Source of the DNA: Aerophototrophica crusticola
GTDB lineage: Bacteria; Pseudomonadota; Alphaproteobacteria; Azospirillales; Azospirillaceae
Direction: 5' to 3'
NCBI GenBank assembly: GCA_001939945.1
Contig: MOEB01000002.1
Coordinates: forward strand, 225,624 to 289,623
Length of the DNA stretch: 64,000 nt
Shown here: in pieces, positions 1 through 8,568 of the stretch
Position numbering within the stretch: the stretch's first letter is position 1
How the letters are laid out: every line of letters starts with the position of its first letter
Notes under the pieces: generated by a model
Database searches by the model: none
Seen by the model: the letters and a program-made list of their open reading frames with translations, nothing else
What the model was told of the DNA's origin: nothing
Translations under genes and position numbers: made by a program

Positions 1-455
1 CCAACGACATCCTGAAGGTCTGCGTGGTGGAGCGGCACGGCAAGACCCGCAACATCGGCAAGGGCTTCGTCCGCGGCTTCGGGCTACGGGAAGGGGCCCT
101 CGCCAGCTCCGTCGGCCATGACAGCCACAACATCTGCGTGGTGGGCAGCGACGACGCCCAGATGGCCCTGGCCGTGAACCGCCTGCTGGAGATCGGCGGC
201 GGCTTCGTCGCCGTGCGCGGCGACACGGTGGCGGGGGAGGTGCCCTTGCCCCTGGCCGGGCTGATGAGCCTGAAGGACTACGTGACGGTGGAGCACGAGC
301 TGTCCGCCATCCGGGCCGTGGTCCGCGCCATGGGCTGCCCCCTCGCGGAGCCGTTCCTGCAACTGGCGTTCCTCCCGCTGCCGGTGATCCCACACCTGAA
401 GATCACCGACATGGGGCTGGTGGACGTGGACAGGTTCGAGTTGGTGGCGGCTTGA
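1..455 (+). CDS. ade: Adenine deaminase, C-terminal part (5' end outside window)
   Basis: The reading frame is open from base 3 to the TGA at 453-455, so only the C-terminal ~150 residues are present. Conserved stretches of the adenine deaminase C-terminal domain are visible: GHDSHNICVVG, then the NRLLEIGGGFVAVRG segment, PLPLAGLMS, and near the end PHLKITDMGLVDVD. The enzyme hydrolyses adenine to hypoxanthine and ammonia in purine salvage in the cytoplasm. The metal-binding catalytic core would lie upstream and cannot be checked. The family assignment rests on the C-terminal signature, which is distinctive among amidohydrolases. Confidence 0.9.
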   Translation, partial: NDILKVCVVERHGKTRNIGKGFVRGFGLREGALASSVGHDSHNICVVGSDDAQMALAVNRLLEIGGGFVAVRGDTVAGEVPLPLAGLMSLKDYVTVEHELSAIRAVVRAMGCPLAEPFLQLAFLPLPVIPHLKITDMGLVDVDRFELVAA

Positions 456-481
456 AGGGAGAAAGCCTGAGGCCGTGGAGC

Positions 482-736
482 CTATAGTTGTTTCTCTGCC
501 GCCCGGCGTTCAGCGATCAGTTCGTCTGCCAGACTGCGACTTGGGTTTCCATATCGCCGCGCCAATGCCTGTGCCCGAGCCACCGCGGCATCGACCATCT
601 CTAGGATCATTCGTCCGTGTTCCGCCCGGACCAGGACCTTTCCGCCTGTCTCCAAGCCGGCTGATTTTCGGGTTTCCAGAGGGATCACGAGACTGCCGTC
701 TGGGGAGATGACTGCGGTGAATATCTGCTGAGGCAT
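482..736 (-). CDS. AbrB/MazE-type antitoxin, apparently without a toxin partner
   Basis: This 84-residue protein begins with a swapped-hairpin AbrB/SpoVT-like DNA-binding domain (residues ~1-50: FTAVISPDGSLVIPLETRK, then GGKVLVRAEHGRMILEMV). A short helical tail rich in Arg, Ala and Glu follows and would normally wrap a toxin. In vapBC/mazEF-like pairs the toxin gene follows the antitoxin, but here the stop codon (482-484) lies only 26 bases from the oppositely oriented ade end and no PIN-domain or MazF-like gene is adjacent. It is therefore an orphan antitoxin-type regulator or the remnant of a pair. It is convergent with ade and divergent from proS. Confidence 0.75.
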   Translation of the reverse strand: MPQQIFTAVISPDGSLVIPLETRKSAGLETGGKVLVRAEHGRMILEMVDAAVARAQALARRYGNPSRSLADELIAERRAAEKQL

Positions 737-883
737 TATCGCGCCTGTCAGTCATAGCAATGTGTTCACGGTAGTTGCCCGGTAGGTTGCCACAAGCCGC
801 ATCGCGCCGCACCCCCATTGCCACCCGCTGTCCCACCCCCTAAAGTCCGCCCCCTGTCCCACGGCCGTTTGTGAGCCCGTCCC

Positions 884-2188
884 ATGCGCATGTCCCAGTT
901 CTTCCTGCCCACGCTGAAGGAGACCCCGGCGGAGGCGCAGGTGGTCAGCCACCAGTTGATGCTGCGCGCCGGCATGATCCGGCAGACCTCCGCCGGCATC
1001 TACGCCTGGCTGCCGCTGGGCTGGAAGGTGCTGCAGAAGGTGGCGCAGATCGTGCGGGAAGAGCAGGACCGCGCCGGGGCCCAGGAAATGCTGATGCCCA
1101 CCATCCAGTCGGCGGAGCTGTGGCGCCAGTCCGGCCGGTACGAGGCCTATGGCAAGGAGATGCTGCGCATCAAGGACCGGCACGACCGGGAGATGCTGTA
1201 CGGCCCCACGAACGAGGAGATGATCACGGACATCTTCAAGACGTTCGTGCGCTCGTACAAGGACCTGCCGAAGAACCTGTACCACATCCAGTGGAAGTTC
1301 CGGGACGAGATCCGGCCCCGCTTCGGCCTGATGCGGGGCCGCGAGTTCCTGATGAAGGACAACTACTCCTTCGACCTGGACGTGGAGGGGGCCAAGCTCT
1401 CCTACCGCAAGATGTTCCTGGCCTACCTGCGCACCTTCGCCCGCATGGGCATCAAGGCCATCCCCATGCGCGCCGACACCGGCCCCATCGGCGGCGACCT
1501 GTCCCACGAGTTCATCATCCTGGCGGAGACGGGCGAGTCCCAGGTGTTCTGCGAAAAGCGCTGGCTGGACCTGGACGTGCTGGCCGATGACCCCGGCTAT
1601 GACAGCGACCTCAAGGACTTCTTCGCCAAGTACACCAGCCTGTACGCCGCGACGGAGGAGATGCACGACGCCGCCACCGCACCCGCCGAGCTGGAAACGG
1701 CCCGGGGCATCGAGGTGGGCCACATCTTCTATTTCGGCACCAAGTATTCCGCCCCCATGGGTGCCGTGGTCACCGGGCCGGACGGCAACCCCGTGACGGT
1801 GGAGATGGGCAGCTACGGCATCGGCGTGTCCCGTGTCGTCGCTGCCATCATCGAGGCGAGCCACGATTCCAACGGCATCATCTGGCCGGACCCTGTCGCC
1901 CCCTTCCACGTAGCCGTGGTCAACCTGAAGGCTGACGACGCGGAGTGCGCCCGGGTGTCGGAGGAGGTCTACGCCAAGCTCCAGGCGGCCGGCGTTGACG
2001 TGCTGCTGGACGACCGCAATGAGCGTCCGGGCGCCAAGTTCGCCGACATGGACCTGATCGGCATCCCCTGGCAGCTCACCATCGGCCCACGCGGCCTGAA
2101 GAACGGCGTGGTGGAGCTGAAGCGCCGCGCCACGGGGGAGAAGCAGGAGCTGCCGGTCGAGGCGGCGCTGGCCAAGGTCACGGGCTGA
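884..2188 (+). CDS. proS: Prolyl-tRNA synthetase, short alphaproteobacterial type
   Basis: Charges tRNA-Pro with proline in the cytoplasm. At 434 residues it is much shorter than the ~570-residue E. coli form because the editing insertion between motifs 2 and 3 is absent, as is usual in alphaproteobacteria. Visible class II features are the TNEE proline/ATP-site motif at residues 109-112, motif 2 ([21 protein letters not shown] region, ~139-159), motif 3 ([16 protein letters not shown]) and a C-terminal anticodon-binding domain ([20 protein letters not shown]). ATG at 884 is used; an ATG two codons later ([11 protein letters not shown]) is equally possible. The downstream MFS gene starts 7 bases after the stop, suggesting co-transcription. 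Confidence 0.97.
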   Translation: MRMSQFFLPTLKETPAEAQVVSHQLMLRAGMIRQTSAGIYAWLPLGWKVLQKVAQIVREEQDRAGAQEMLMPTIQSAELWRQSGRYEAYGKEMLRIKDRHDREMLYGPTNEEMITDIFKTFVRSYKDLPKNLYHIQWKFRDEIRPRFGLMRGREFLMKDNYSFDLDVEGAKLSYRKMFLAYLRTFARMGIKAIPMRADTGPIGGDLSHEFIILAETGESQVFCEKRWLDLDVLADDPGYDSDLKDFFAKYTSLYAATEEMHDAATAPAELETARGIEVGHIFYFGTKYSAPMGAVVTGPDGNPVTVEMGSYGIGVSRVVAAIIEASHDSNGIIWPDPVAPFHVAVVNLKADDAECARVSEEVYAKLQAAGVDVLLDDRNERPGAKFADMDLIGIPWQLTIGPRGLKNGVVELKRRATGEKQELPVEAALAKVTG

Positions 2189-2194
2189 GCCGGA

Positions 2195-3379
2195 TTGAGC
2201 CTGCTGTCGCGCTGGACCCAGGAGCTGCGGGCCTATCCGCGCGGGGTCTGGACCCTGTTGGGCGGGGTGCTGGTGCTGCGCACCGGGGCCATGGTGTCGC
2301 CCTTCATGACCCTGTTCCTGACGGAGGGCAGGGGCCTGACACCCGCCTTCGCCGGGCTGGTGGTAGCCGCCTATGGGGCGGGGGCGGTGTTGGGCAGCAT
2401 CCTCGGCGGGCTGCTGGCTGACCGGATCGGTCGGCGGCCCACCATGCTGCTGGCCCTGTTCGGGGCCGGGCTGGTGTTCCCGCTGGGGTCCCTGCCGCAG
2501 GACATCGGCCTGCTGGCGCTGCTGCTGTTCCTGGCCGGGCTGCTGATGGACTGCTACCGCCCCGCCGCCATGGCCGCCATGGCGGAGATGGTGCCGGAGG
2601 ACCGGCGGGTCCGGGTCTATGCCCTGAACTACTGGGTCGCCAACATCGGCTCCGCCTTGGCGCCGGTGTTGGGCGGGGTGCTGGCGGCCCTGGGCTATGG
2701 CGCCCTGTTCCTGGCCAACGGACTGGCCATCCTGGCCTATGCGCTGGTGGTCCTGCTGCTGTTCCGGGAGCCCGCGCGGGCGGCCTTGTCCGCCGGCACG
2801 GCACGGGTCAGCGCCTGGGCCGCCGGCCGGGATCCGGTGGTCTGGACCGTGGCCGGCGGGTCCGCCCTGACCGCCATCCTGTTCGTCCAGTCCTATGCCA
2901 TGCTGCCGCTCGCCATGCAGGCGGATGGGCTGGGTAAGACCCAGTACGGCATCGCTGTGGGCTTGAACGCCGTCACCGTCGTCGCCTTGTCCCTGCCGGT
3001 GGCCCGCTGGGTATCCCGGCTGGAGCCGCGCCTCGCCCTTGCCACTGGCGCCTTGCTCATGGGCGGAGGCATGGCCCTTACCGGCTTGGCGGAGACCATG
3101 CTGGTCTACTGCGCCACTGTCGTGGTCTGGAGCCTGGGGGAGATCGTCATCGCCCCCGTCGCCCCGGCTCTGCTGGCCGCCGCGGCGCCGGAGGGGCGCA
3201 AGGCCCTTTACCAGGGCACCCTCAGCGCCAGCTGGGGCTGGTCGTCCCTGCTCGGCCCAGTGTCGGGCGGGATGCTCTACACCCTGTCGCCCGCGTTGCT
3301 GTGGACCGCTTGCGGGGCGCTGGGCATCGTGGCAGCGGTAATCTTCGCCATTACGCCCCGTCACCCGAAGCGTTGCTGA
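2195..3379 (+). CDS. MFS transporter, drug-exporter type
   Basis: A 394-residue inner-membrane protein with about twelve hydrophobic segments in two halves. The MFS motif A is clear in the loop between helices 2 and 3 (GGLLADRIGRRP), and a PAAMAAMAEMVPEDRR stretch follows helix 4. It probably exports small molecules by proton antiport; the substrate cannot be read from sequence. It begins at a TTG (2195) only 7 bases after proS and is probably co-transcribed with it. The TTG start was chosen because the coding frame has no in-frame ATG before the first membrane segment. Confidence 0.85.
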   Translation: MSLLSRWTQELRAYPRGVWTLLGGVLVLRTGAMVSPFMTLFLTEGRGLTPAFAGLVVAAYGAGAVLGSILGGLLADRIGRRPTMLLALFGAGLVFPLGSLPQDIGLLALLLFLAGLLMDCYRPAAMAAMAEMVPEDRRVRVYALNYWVANIGSALAPVLGGVLAALGYGALFLANGLAILAYALVVLLLFREPARAALSAGTARVSAWAAGRDPVVWTVAGGSALTAILFVQSYAMLPLAMQADGLGKTQYGIAVGLNAVTVVALSLPVARWVSRLEPRLALATGALLMGGGMALTGLAETMLVYCATVVVWSLGEIVIAPVAPALLAAAAPEGRKALYQGTLSASWGWSSLLGPVSGGMLYTLSPALLWTACGALGIVAAVIFAITPRHPKRC

Positions 3380-3401
3380 AACGGGAAGCCACGGGCGGTG
3401 C

Positions 3402-3430
3402 TGGACGCCATGCTTTTGCCCACCTATAGG
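3402..3430 (+). promoter_or_regulatory. Candidate sigma-70 promoter for lolC-lolE-lolD
   Basis: TGGACG (3402-3407) and TATAGG (3425-3430) are separated by exactly 17 bases, with lolC starting at 3469. The match is 4 of 6 at -35 and 4 of 6 at -10. The position after the MFS stop and before lolC fits a promoter for the lol operon, but this is pattern matching only. Confidence 0.4.
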
Positions 3431-3468
3431 GTTACGACCCGACAGTCCCCGCCGGCCCAGGGCCCCGC

Positions 3469-4704
3469 ATGATCTTCACCGCCTTCGAACGCATGGTCGC
3501 GCTGCGCTACCTCCGGGCCCGGCGGCAGGAGGGGACGGTGTCGGTCATCGCCGGCTTTTCCTTCATCGGCATCGCACTGGGCGTGGCGACGCTGATCGTT
3601 GTCATGTCCGTGATGAACGGCTTCCGTGCCGAGCTTGTGGCCCGAATCCAGGGCGTCAGCGCCCATGCCATCGTCTCGGCGCCCAAGGGACCGCTGACCG
3701 ACTATGCCGCGGTGGCGGAGAAGCTGCGGGCCGTACCCGGCGTCACCCAGGTCCAGCCCGTGGTGGAGGCGCAGGCCTTGGCCATGGTCAACGGCCGCGC
3801 CACGGGGGTCAAGGTGCGCGGCTTGGCGGCGGAAGACTTCGCCCGCCGGCCCATCGTAGGCAGCAGCGTCATCATCGGCCTGCCGCAGTTGGGAGAGGAT
3901 GGCGTGGCCCTGGGCCGCGGCCTTGCCCGCCTGTTGGGCACCGGGGTGGGCGCGGAGGTCACCCTGATCAGCCCCAAGGGCACGGCCACGCCCTTTGGCA
4001 CGGTGCTGCGCCGAAAGGCCTTCCCGGTCTACGCCGTTGTGGACGTGCAGATGCCGGAGCATGACCAGAGCGCCCTGTACATGCCGCTGGCTGAGGCGCA
4101 GACCTTCTTCCGCCTGCCCGGGGCCGTTACCGGCATCGACGTCTTCGTCGCCAACCCGAACGACGTGCCCGCCATGCGCCGGGCGTTGGAAGCCGCGGCG
4201 CCCGGCCTGATCGTCACCGACTGGCGCCAGGCCAATGGCAGCCTGGTCACGGCCCTGGCGGTGGAACGGGTGGCCATGTTCGTGGTGCTGACCCTCATCA
4301 TCCTGGTGGCCAGCTTCAACATCGTTTCCAGCATGGTGATGCTGGTTCGGGGCAAGTCCGCCGCCATCGCCATCCTGCGCACCATGGGTGCCAGCCGGGG
4401 CAGCATCCTGCGGGTGTTCCTGCTGGCCGGCGCCAGCATCGGCACGGTGGGCACCCTGGCCGGGTTCGGGCTGGGAATCCTGGTGACCGACAACATCCGG
4501 GAGATCGGGGCCGCCCTGGCCTCCGTCCCCGCCATGGCGGGCATGCCCCTGGTCAGCTTCCTGTCCTCCCTGCCGGCCATCGTGGACTGGCAGGAGGTGG
4601 GGGTGGTCCTGGCCATGGGCTTGGTCCTTTCCATTGGCGCCACGGTCTACCCGGCCTTGCGCGCTGCCCGTACCGACCCTGTGGAGGCCCTACGCCATGG
4701 CTGA
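3469..4704 (+). CDS. lolC: Lipoprotein-releasing ABC transporter permease (LolC/LolE family), first copy
   Basis: This 411-residue inner-membrane permease has the LolCE/FtsX layout: one N-terminal membrane helix ([24 protein letters not shown]), a ~200-residue periplasmic domain, and three C-terminal helices. The family signature LRTMGAS(R)G appears in the cytoplasmic loop (near base 4377). It works with LolE and the ATPase LolD to detach mature lipoproteins from the inner membrane and hand them to LolA. The stop overlaps the next start in ATGGCTGA, indicating translational coupling. Confidence 0.93.
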   Translation: MIFTAFERMVALRYLRARRQEGTVSVIAGFSFIGIALGVATLIVVMSVMNGFRAELVARIQGVSAHAIVSAPKGPLTDYAAVAEKLRAVPGVTQVQPVVEAQALAMVNGRATGVKVRGLAAEDFARRPIVGSSVIIGLPQLGEDGVALGRGLARLLGTGVGAEVTLISPKGTATPFGTVLRRKAFPVYAVVDVQMPEHDQSALYMPLAEAQTFFRLPGAVTGIDVFVANPNDVPAMRRALEAAAPGLIVTDWRQANGSLVTALAVERVAMFVVLTLIILVASFNIVSSMVMLVRGKSAAIAILRTMGASRGSILRVFLLAGASIGTVGTLAGFGLGILVTDNIREIGAALASVPAMAGMPLVSFLSSLPAIVDWQEVGVVLAMGLVLSIGATVYPALRAARTDPVEALRHG

Positions 4705-5953
4705 GCAGCGCCGCGGCGCCGGCCCTTTCTCCGCCTTCGAGGGCTGGGTAGCCTTCCGCTATCTGCGGGCCCGCAAGCAGGAAGGCTTCGTTTCCGTCAT
4801 CGCCGCCTTTTCCTTCCTGGGCATCCTGCTGGGGGTGGCGACGCTGATTGTCACCCTGGCCGTGTTCAACGGATTCCGGGCGGACCTTCTGGGCCGGGTT
4901 CTGGGATTTCAAGGGCATCTGGTCGCCTTCGGCACCACCGGCCCCTTCACCGTGGCGGAGGCGGACCTTGCCCGCGCCCGCGCGCTGCCCGGGGTCCTGG
5001 CTGTGAACCCGCTGGTGGACGGCCAAGCCCTGCTGACCTACCGCGACCATGCTGGTGGTGTTGCCATCAAGGCCTTGCGGCCAGAGGACTTCGCCAAGCG
5101 AACCCTGTTCGCCCAAGCACTCAAGGAAGGCGCCTTCCCGGAGTCAGACGGCCTGTTGATCGGCAAGCGGCTGGCGGACAAGGCCGGCATCAGGGTTGGC
5201 GACCGGGTCACCCTGTTGAGCCCGAATGCCGCGCCGGAGGGTGGAATGCCCCGCTCCCGCGGTTTCCCGGTCACCGGCATCTTCGAGATGGGCGTGTCGG
5301 AGTTCGACCAGAACGTGGCGCTGATGCCCCTGGCCACCGCGCAGGGATTTTTCGAGTTGGGCGACGCGCTGACGACGCTGGAGGTGGTTCTGGCCGACCC
5401 GGAGCAGGCCCCGGCCCTCCAGCCCGCCCTTTCCGCGGCACTGCCTGCCGACCTTGCCGTTCGCACTTGGCAGCAGGTGAACGGCGCCTTCTTCGGCATC
5501 ATCGAGACTCAGCGCAATGTCGTTTCCCTGATCCTGGGCATGATCGTGCTGGTGGCGGCCTTCAACGTGGTGTCTGGCCTGATCATGCTGGTGCAGGACA
5601 AGGGGCGGGAGATCGCCATCCTGCGCACCATGGGGGCGGGGCGGGGGGCCATCCTGCGCATCTTCCTGATCTCCGGCGCCAGCATCGGCATCTTCGGCAC
5701 CCTGGCCGGTGTCGCCCTGGGCGTGCTGGTGGCGAGCGAGGTGGAGGCGATCCGCCAAGCCTTCCAGAGCCTGACCGGCACGGACCCCTTCAACGCCCAG
5801 ATCTACTACCTGTCGGAACTGCCTTCCCGGATCGACGTGGGGCAGGTGTTGCAGGTGGCGCTGCTTTCCATCGGCCTGTCCTTCCTGGCCACCCTTTACC
5901 CGGCCTGGCGTGCGGCCCGGCTCGATCCTGTCGAGGCACTGCGGTATGAGTGA
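4697..5953 (+). CDS. lolE: Lipoprotein-releasing ABC transporter permease (LolC/LolE family), second copy
   Basis: A 418-residue paralogue of the preceding gene with the same topology: an N-terminal helix ([19 protein letters not shown]), a periplasmic domain, and C-terminal helices around [17 protein letters not shown]. Near its start [17 protein letters not shown] matches FERMVALRYLRARRQEG of the first copy, so the pair arose by duplication. ATG 4697 overlaps the lolC stop by 8 bases and was preferred over an in-frame upstream codon. Its own end overlaps lolD in ATGAGTGA. Assignment as C versus E is by position only. Confidence 0.92.
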   Translation: MAEQRRGAGPFSAFEGWVAFRYLRARKQEGFVSVIAAFSFLGILLGVATLIVTLAVFNGFRADLLGRVLGFQGHLVAFGTTGPFTVAEADLARARALPGVLAVNPLVDGQALLTYRDHAGGVAIKALRPEDFAKRTLFAQALKEGAFPESDGLLIGKRLADKAGIRVGDRVTLLSPNAAPEGGMPRSRGFPVTGIFEMGVSEFDQNVALMPLATAQGFFELGDALTTLEVVLADPEQAPALQPALSAALPADLAVRTWQQVNGAFFGIIETQRNVVSLILGMIVLVAAFNVVSGLIMLVQDKGREIAILRTMGAGRGAILRIFLISGASIGIFGTLAGVALGVLVASEVEAIRQAFQSLTGTDPFNAQIYYLSELPSRIDVGQVLQVALLSIGLSFLATLYPAWRAARLDPVEALRYE

Positions 5954-6626
5954 CGAGGTCCTGGCCCTGGACGGCATCCGGCGCAGCTTCAAACAGGCGG
6001 GCGCTACCCTGGACGTGCTGCGCGGCGCCACCGCCACCGTGCGGGCGGGCGAGCTGGTGGCCCTGGTGGGACCCAGCGGGGCGGGCAAGTCCACCCTGCT
6101 GCACATCGCCGGCCTGCTGGAGCGGGCGGACGCGGGCGAGGTGCGCATCGCCGGCACGCCGGTCATGAAGCTCGGCGACGGGGACCGCACGGCCCTGCGC
6201 CGGGACAAGATCGGCTTCGTCTACCAGTTCCACCACCTGTTGCCGGAGTTCAGCGCGGAGGAGAACATCGTCCTGCCGCAGATGATCGCCGGCGTATCCC
6301 GCGGCCAGGCACGCCAACGGGCGCAGGAGCTGTTGGGCCTGGTCGGCCTTGCCCAGCGTGCCAGCCACCGGCCGGCGCAACTTTCGGGTGGCGAGCAGCA
6401 GCGCGTGGCCATAGCCAGGGCCCTGGCCAACCGGCCCAAGGTCCTGATCGCCGACGAACCCACCGGCAACCTGGACCTCCACACGGCAGAAAGCGTCTTC
6501 GCCATGTTCAAGGAGCTTGTCCGCGGCCAGGCCTTCGGCGCCCTGGTGGCCACCCACAACCTCGACCTCGCCCACCGCATGGACCGGGTCCTGGAGATGC
6601 GGGACGGCCTGCTGGTGGAACAATGA
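5946..6626 (+). CDS. lolD: Lipoprotein-releasing ABC transporter ATPase LolD
   Basis: This 226-residue ABC ATPase powers lipoprotein release by the LolC/LolE pair. Walker A is GPSGAGKST (42-50), the ABC signature LSGGEQQR is at 146-153, and Walker B VLIADEP at 166-172 is followed by TGNLD. The Q-loop sequence [10 protein letters not shown] (93-102) is characteristic of LolD within the MacB/LolD/FtsE group. ATG 5946 overlaps the lolE stop (ATGAGTGA), and the stop overlaps the next gene's ATG (ATGA at 6623), so four genes are translationally linked. Confidence 0.96.
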   Translation: MSDEVLALDGIRRSFKQAGATLDVLRGATATVRAGELVALVGPSGAGKSTLLHIAGLLERADAGEVRIAGTPVMKLGDGDRTALRRDKIGFVYQFHHLLPEFSAEENIVLPQMIAGVSRGQARQRAQELLGLVGLAQRASHRPAQLSGGEQQRVAIARALANRPKVLIADEPTGNLDLHTAESVFAMFKELVRGQAFGALVATHNLDLAHRMDRVLEMRDGLLVEQ

Positions 6627-7495
6627 CCGGTTTCACCGTCGCCCTGCCTTCGGGCTACCGGCCGGACTGGGTGCTGTCCTACCACGGCCGCGACCCGGAC
6701 GGCCCGGCGGAGCGGGTGCAGGACAGCCGCATCACCAAGGCCCTGGACCTGCCCGGCGGGCCGGTGCTGCTGACCATCGACATCGGCACGGAGGTGGCGA
6801 GCTGTGCCGCCGACCGGGCCCTGTCGGATGCGGAGCTTTCCACGACCAGCCACATCGCCGCCCGCATGCTGGGCGTAGCGACGGACGTCTCCGGCCTGGA
6901 GCGGTGGGCGGCGGAAGACCCGCAGGTGGCCAAGCTGCTGGGCGACCGCATCGGCCTACGCCCCGCCCTGACCGCCACGGTGTGGGAGGGGCTGGTCTGG
7001 GCCATCGTGGGGCAGCAGGTGAATTTGCGATTCGCCGGCACCCTGCGCCGCACCCTGATCGAGCTGGCTGGCACCCCACACCCCAGCGGCCGCATTGCCC
7101 ACCCCGGCCCGGCTGCCGTGGCACGGCTGGACCCGGAGGAGCTTGGCCAACGCAAGTTCAGCCGCGCCAAGGCCGCCTACCTGATCGGCGCCGCCCAAGC
7201 AGCGGTGGAGGGCAGGGTGGATTACGAGGCACTGCCAGGCATGACGCCGGAAGCGGCGGAAGCCCGCTTGACCGGCCTGAAGGGCATCGGTCCCTGGACC
7301 CGCCAATACCTGCTGCTCCGCGCCTGCGGCTTCCCCGACTGCGTGCCGGCGGGCGACGCCGGCCTCGCCGCCGGCCTGCAACGCTTCCACGGCCTGGAGC
7401 GGCGGCCCACGCCTGAGGAGCAGAAGCAACTCATGGCGCCCTATGCCCCATTCCGCAGCCTGGCCACGGCGCACATGTGGGCGGGGTTCGCGTAG
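6623..7495 (+). CDS. AlkA-type DNA-3-methyladenine glycosylase
   Basis: This 290-residue protein has an AlkA-like N-terminal domain followed by a helix-hairpin-helix/GPD glycosylase fold ([11 protein letters not shown], then [16 protein letters not shown]). The expected catalytic aspartate is Asp245 in [11 protein letters not shown]. It would excise alkylated bases as the first step of base excision repair. It lacks an Ada-like methyltransferase or AraC domain. It starts in a 4-base overlap with lolD (ATGA), an unusual attachment of a repair gene to the lol operon. No LexA box was seen in front of it. Confidence 0.85.
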   Translation: MTGFTVALPSGYRPDWVLSYHGRDPDGPAERVQDSRITKALDLPGGPVLLTIDIGTEVASCAADRALSDAELSTTSHIAARMLGVATDVSGLERWAAEDPQVAKLLGDRIGLRPALTATVWEGLVWAIVGQQVNLRFAGTLRRTLIELAGTPHPSGRIAHPGPAAVARLDPEELGQRKFSRAKAAYLIGAAQAAVEGRVDYEALPGMTPEAAEARLTGLKGIGPWTRQYLLLRACGFPDCVPAGDAGLAAGLQRFHGLERRPTPEEQKQLMAPYAPFRSLATAHMWAGFA

Positions 7496-7793
7496 GCTTG
7501 TTTGTGGAGGGGAAATCGGACCTTGCGCAGTCGCTTGGTGCAGCAGAGGCGTTCTTCAACTCAATGTGACGACCGCCTAGTGGTCGCACCAACAGAGATG
7601 CCAAAGTGTGTCGCTCGATTCGGTGGCGGTTCTGGGCCTTCCGCATATAGCTGTCGGCGGGATTGGCAGCTACTACATGTTGGGCAGTCGAGGCGGGCTG
7701 GAACGACTCGGTTCTTTCGGTTCTCGGCCCGAGTCGTGCAGCACGAAGCCGGGCTAGTCACGGAATGAGTTTGCGTGGAAGCGAAAAATCAGC
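7496..7793. other. Non-coding interval after the glycosylase gene
   Basis: About 300 bases with no convincing coding frame; short open frames here have no ribosome-binding site, and their translations are Arg/Cys-rich and resemble no protein. The one structured element is a 9-bp inverted repeat at 7703-7711/7729-7737. The terminator of the minus-strand small gene begins at its right edge. Confidence 0.6.
7703..7737. repeat. 9-bp inverted repeat (stem-loop)
   Basis: ACGACTCGG (7703-7711) is the exact reverse complement of CCGAGTCGT (7729-7737), with a 17-base loop containing two GTTC tetramers five bases apart. There is no T-run on either side, so it does not look like an intrinsic terminator. 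Its role is unknown. Confidence 0.5.
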
Positions 7794-7829
7794 AAAAAAA
7801 GACCCCGGAGAGTTAGCCGCTCTCCGGGG
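7794..7829 (-). terminator. Rho-independent terminator of the YjzC-like gene
   Basis: A perfect 10-bp stem, CCCCGGAGAG (7803-7812) with CTCTCCGGGG (7820-7829), has a 7-base loop. It is followed on the minus strand by a run of seven T (A at 7794-7800 on the plus strand). It lies about 50 bases beyond the stop of the small minus-strand gene and is oriented to end that transcript. Confidence 0.9.
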
Positions 7830-7851
7830 CACTCAGTGCTTCAGCAAGCTA

Positions 7852-7899
7852 CCATTTCCGGCTGGCTAAGCCCGCAAAACTTACTTCAGCCGGAAATGG
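7852..7899. repeat. 13-bp inverted repeat spanning a stop codon
   Basis: CCATTTCCGGCTG (7852-7864) pairs perfectly with CAGCCGGAAATGG (7887-7899) across a 22-base spacer. The right arm is inside the last codons of the small YjzC-like gene and the stop codon (7881-7883) is in the loop. It forms a second stem-loop just before the terminator and could protect the 3' end of the mRNA. Confidence 0.7.
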
Positions 7900-8078
7900 T
7901 GGTTGTTGAGGGAAGGGGGGAACGGATCGCCCGCATATACATAGCGATCATAGGACGTTCCAGCGTATTGACCGCTGGCGTCGCTCCACTGACCGTAGGT
8001 ACCCGACTTGGGGCACTTTTCGCCGCTATAGTAGCGGCCGTCTTCTTTGGCGTCCCGAGTTTTGAGGCGCTCAGTCAT
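7881..8078 (-). CDS. Small YjzC-like protein
   Basis: This 65-residue protein has the pattern GEKCPKSGTYGQW followed by YVYAGDPFPPS and a C-terminal NNHHFRLK. It resembles the short YjzC-type proteins (PGxxxPxxGxY ... GDxFPP), whose function is not known. ATG 8078 was chosen over an upstream frame start because a strong ribosome-binding site, AAGGAGAG, sits 4 bases before it. A perfect intrinsic terminator follows, so it is a self-contained monocistronic unit. It is flanked by AT-rich DNA between the glycosylase gene and the phosphoesterase gene. The gene call is firm; the family assignment is tentative. Confidence 0.72.
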   Translation of the reverse strand: MTERLKTRDAKEDGRYYSGEKCPKSGTYGQWSDASGQYAGTSYDRYVYAGDPFPPSLNNHHFRLK

Positions 8079-8568
8079 TGCTCTCTCCTTAAGGGCCAGC
8101 ACTCAGCCCGCACCCTTGCCAGCCCTATGTGTGGAATGGCGCGGGAACGCAATATGTAGGGTTGTGCAGATTGGACTGCAACAGGAAACGCGACGCTCAA
8201 CATATTGCGCAAGGAAGTTGTACCTATGCAGACATAAAGATGTGTTTATAACCCAAGCTATTTCTGCCGCGCCTTCAATGGCAATCCTTCACAGAATAAG
8301 CGAAAGAAAACTCTTTAGGTTGTGCTGTCTTCAAAATAGGAACATTTTCCTAGAGCTTTGGTTGAGTTGCCCCTATGCACGAAACTTAGTCCGCTTTTTT
8401 TGTGTTTTGTTCGATGCCCACGCAAGGCCGGCGTTAGCGGAAATTTCGAATCGTTGATCGCAAGGGAACTCTTCTTCCTTGCTCAGCTTTCGACCCAAGC
8501 AGTCAAGTGAATGTAAAAAAGGATGTAGCGCGACATTCGAAGTAAGTCGCATCAAGATTGGCCGCGAA
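8079..8568. other. AT-rich non-coding interval
   Basis: About 490 bases with no supported gene. Composition drops well below the flanks; for example 8221-8280 has 25 G/C of 60. The longest plus-strand open frame (to 8457) begins inside the antisense of the small gene and has no ribosome-binding site. The interval presumably contains the promoter of the minus-strand small gene, but no clear -35/-10 pair could be fixed. It looks like acquired or decaying DNA. Confidence 0.55.

Noticed and set aside
752..3364. Long minus-strand open frame opposite proS and the MFS gene
   Set aside because: It is the high-GC shadow of proS and the transporter: Gln/Gly/His-rich, low-complexity translation, no ribosome-binding site and no family resemblance.
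7711..7723. GTTC-N5-GTTC as a LexA box downstream of the glycosylase
   Set aside because: The spacer is 5, not 7, bases and it lies downstream of the gene rather than in a promoter.
8047..8457. 136-residue plus-strand frame in the AT-rich interval
   Set aside because: It overlaps the well-supported small gene in antisense, lacks a ribosome-binding site and has a Cys/Arg-rich sequence with no resemblance to a protein.
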